A stretch of 64,000 nt of DNA from Halopseudomonas pertucinogena (GTDB taxonomy: Bacteria; Pseudomonadota; Gammaproteobacteria; Pseudomonadales; Pseudomonadaceae), in the NCBI RefSeq assembly GCF_014646575.1, contig NZ_BMNN01000006.1, positions 62,001 to 126,000 of the forward strand. Reading direction: 5' to 3'. The notes beneath the pieces were generated by a model. The model made no database searches, was not told the DNA's origin, and worked only from the letters and a program-made list of their open reading frames with translations. How positions within the stretch are numbered: the first letter of the stretch is position 1; every line of letters begins with the position of its first letter. A program made the translations under genes and the position numbers. Below are positions 63,421 through 64,000 of this stretch, in pieces.

Positions 63421-64000
63421 ATGTCCCGCAACCCCACTGCCCTGCACGCGTCCCAGGTCGCCGCTGGCACCCTGGCCCTGCTGGCCACCAGTATCGCATT
63501 GGCAAATCAGGATGCCGTTCGGCTGGCGGATACCGTGGTAACCGCTGCCGGTTTCGAGCAGAAGATAACCGATGCGCCCGCCAGCATCAGCGTGATCAGT
63601 CAGGAAGATCTGCGCAGAAACCGTTACAGCAACCTCGCCCAGGCTCTGGATGGGGTGGAAGGGGTGGATATCCGTCAAGGTACCGGCAAGACCGGTGGGC
63701 TGAACATCAGCCTGCGCGGGATGCCCAGTGAGTACACCCTCATCCTGATCGATGGCCGGCGCCAGAATCCCGGTGGTGACGTGACGCCCAACGGCTTTGG
63801 CGATACCAACACCAGCTTCATGCCGCCGATGTCGGCCATCGAGCGTATCGAGGTGATCCGTGGTCCGATGTCCACCCTCTATGGTTCGGATGCCATCGGT
63901 GGTGTGGTCAACATCATCACCAAGAAGGTGTCCAGGGAATGGGGCGCGACTGCCAGCGTCGATCATGTATTTCAGGAGGACAGTGATTACGGTGAAAGCA
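63421..64000 (+). CDS. TonB-dependent siderophore-type receptor, 3' end outside window
   Basis: The visible 193 residues are an outer-membrane receptor start. They hold a signal peptide (GTLALLATSIALA, cleaved near 32), a TonB-box-like DTVVTAAG, and the plug domain (APASISVISQEDLRRNRYSN, LRGMPSEYTLILIDGRRQ, IERIEVIRGPMSTLYGSDAI then GGVVNIITKK). The pattern is closest to catecholate siderophore/colicin receptors of the CirA/FepA type. GGAG lies 8 nt before ATG 63421. The Fur box upstream supports a role in iron uptake. The ligand cannot be told without the barrel, which lies beyond the window. Confidence 0.9.
   Translation, partial: MSRNPTALHASQVAAGTLALLATSIALANQDAVRLADTVVTAAGFEQKITDAPASISVISQEDLRRNRYSNLAQALDGVEGVDIRQGTGKTGGLNISLRGMPSEYTLILIDGRRQNPGGDVTPNGFGDTNTSFMPPMSAIERIEVIRGPMSTLYGSDAIGGVVNIITKKVSREWGATASVDHVFQEDSDYGES

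Overview
The window reads as chromosomal DNA of a gammaproteobacterium of the family Pseudomonadaceae. The evidence is a fused nuoCD gene in a 13-gene nuo operon, the sigX-oprF block preceded by cmpX, crfX, rraA and ppsA, the 532-residue form of isocitrate lyase, and a pqqABCDE cluster followed by two peptidase genes. Most of the sequence is GC-rich with ordinary chromosomal codon use. A marine or Halopseudomonas-like member would fit, but the genus cannot be fixed from the sequence alone.

Region 1 (1-4190) is accessory. It holds the tail of a membrane-anchored hypothetical protein, an SRAP (YedK/HMCES) gene divergent from umuDC around a LexA box, and a small orphan gene in AT-richer DNA. It ends with a 60-bp copy of the 3' part of tRNA-Leu(UAA) that lacks the 5' half. 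That is the expected scar (attR) of an element inserted in a tRNA gene, so the first 3.7 kb is probably the right end of a genomic island whose left end and intact tRNA lie upstream. A wrecked lipocalin (blc) pseudogene follows the scar.

Region 2 (4191-21380, minus strand) is nuoA to nuoN, encoding respiratory complex I, followed by a DUF2388 gene and a DUF4105 gene coupled by a TTGA overlap.

Region 3 (21583-35520) starts with hemerythrin, glutathione reductase, PCu(A)C copper chaperone, PilZ and dodecin genes. Then come succinate-semialdehyde dehydrogenase and a hexose-6-phosphate mutarotase, and the PQQ cofactor cluster pqqA-B-C-D-E-pqqM(S9)-pqqF(M16). The cluster converges with a group II truncated haemoglobin gene.

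Region 4 (35703-45815) has the outer-membrane assembly pair tamA-tamB with tpx downstream, then xthA, clpA-clpS and cspD. The order clpA-clpS/cspD/icd resembles that of E. coli and Pseudomonas.

Region 5 (45914-55738) has icd, the nudJ-mnmA-hflD-purB string, a ribosomal-oxygenase gene overlapping a GNAT gene, an orphan secretin-N-domain protein, and aceA. icd and aceA, which compete for isocitrate, both have TGTAGT/ACTACA inverted repeats in their upstream DNA.

Region 6 (55920-64000) has a thioesterase, oprF, sigX, cmpX, crfX, rraA and ppsA, the divergent ppsR regulator of PpsA, and the start of a TonB-dependent siderophore receptor behind a near-perfect Fur box. No CRISPR array, insertion sequence or rRNA gene was seen. 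The strongest candidate for something less ordinary is the island end with its SOS-controlled SRAP/UmuDC cassette. The shared operator-like repeats of icd and aceA come second.
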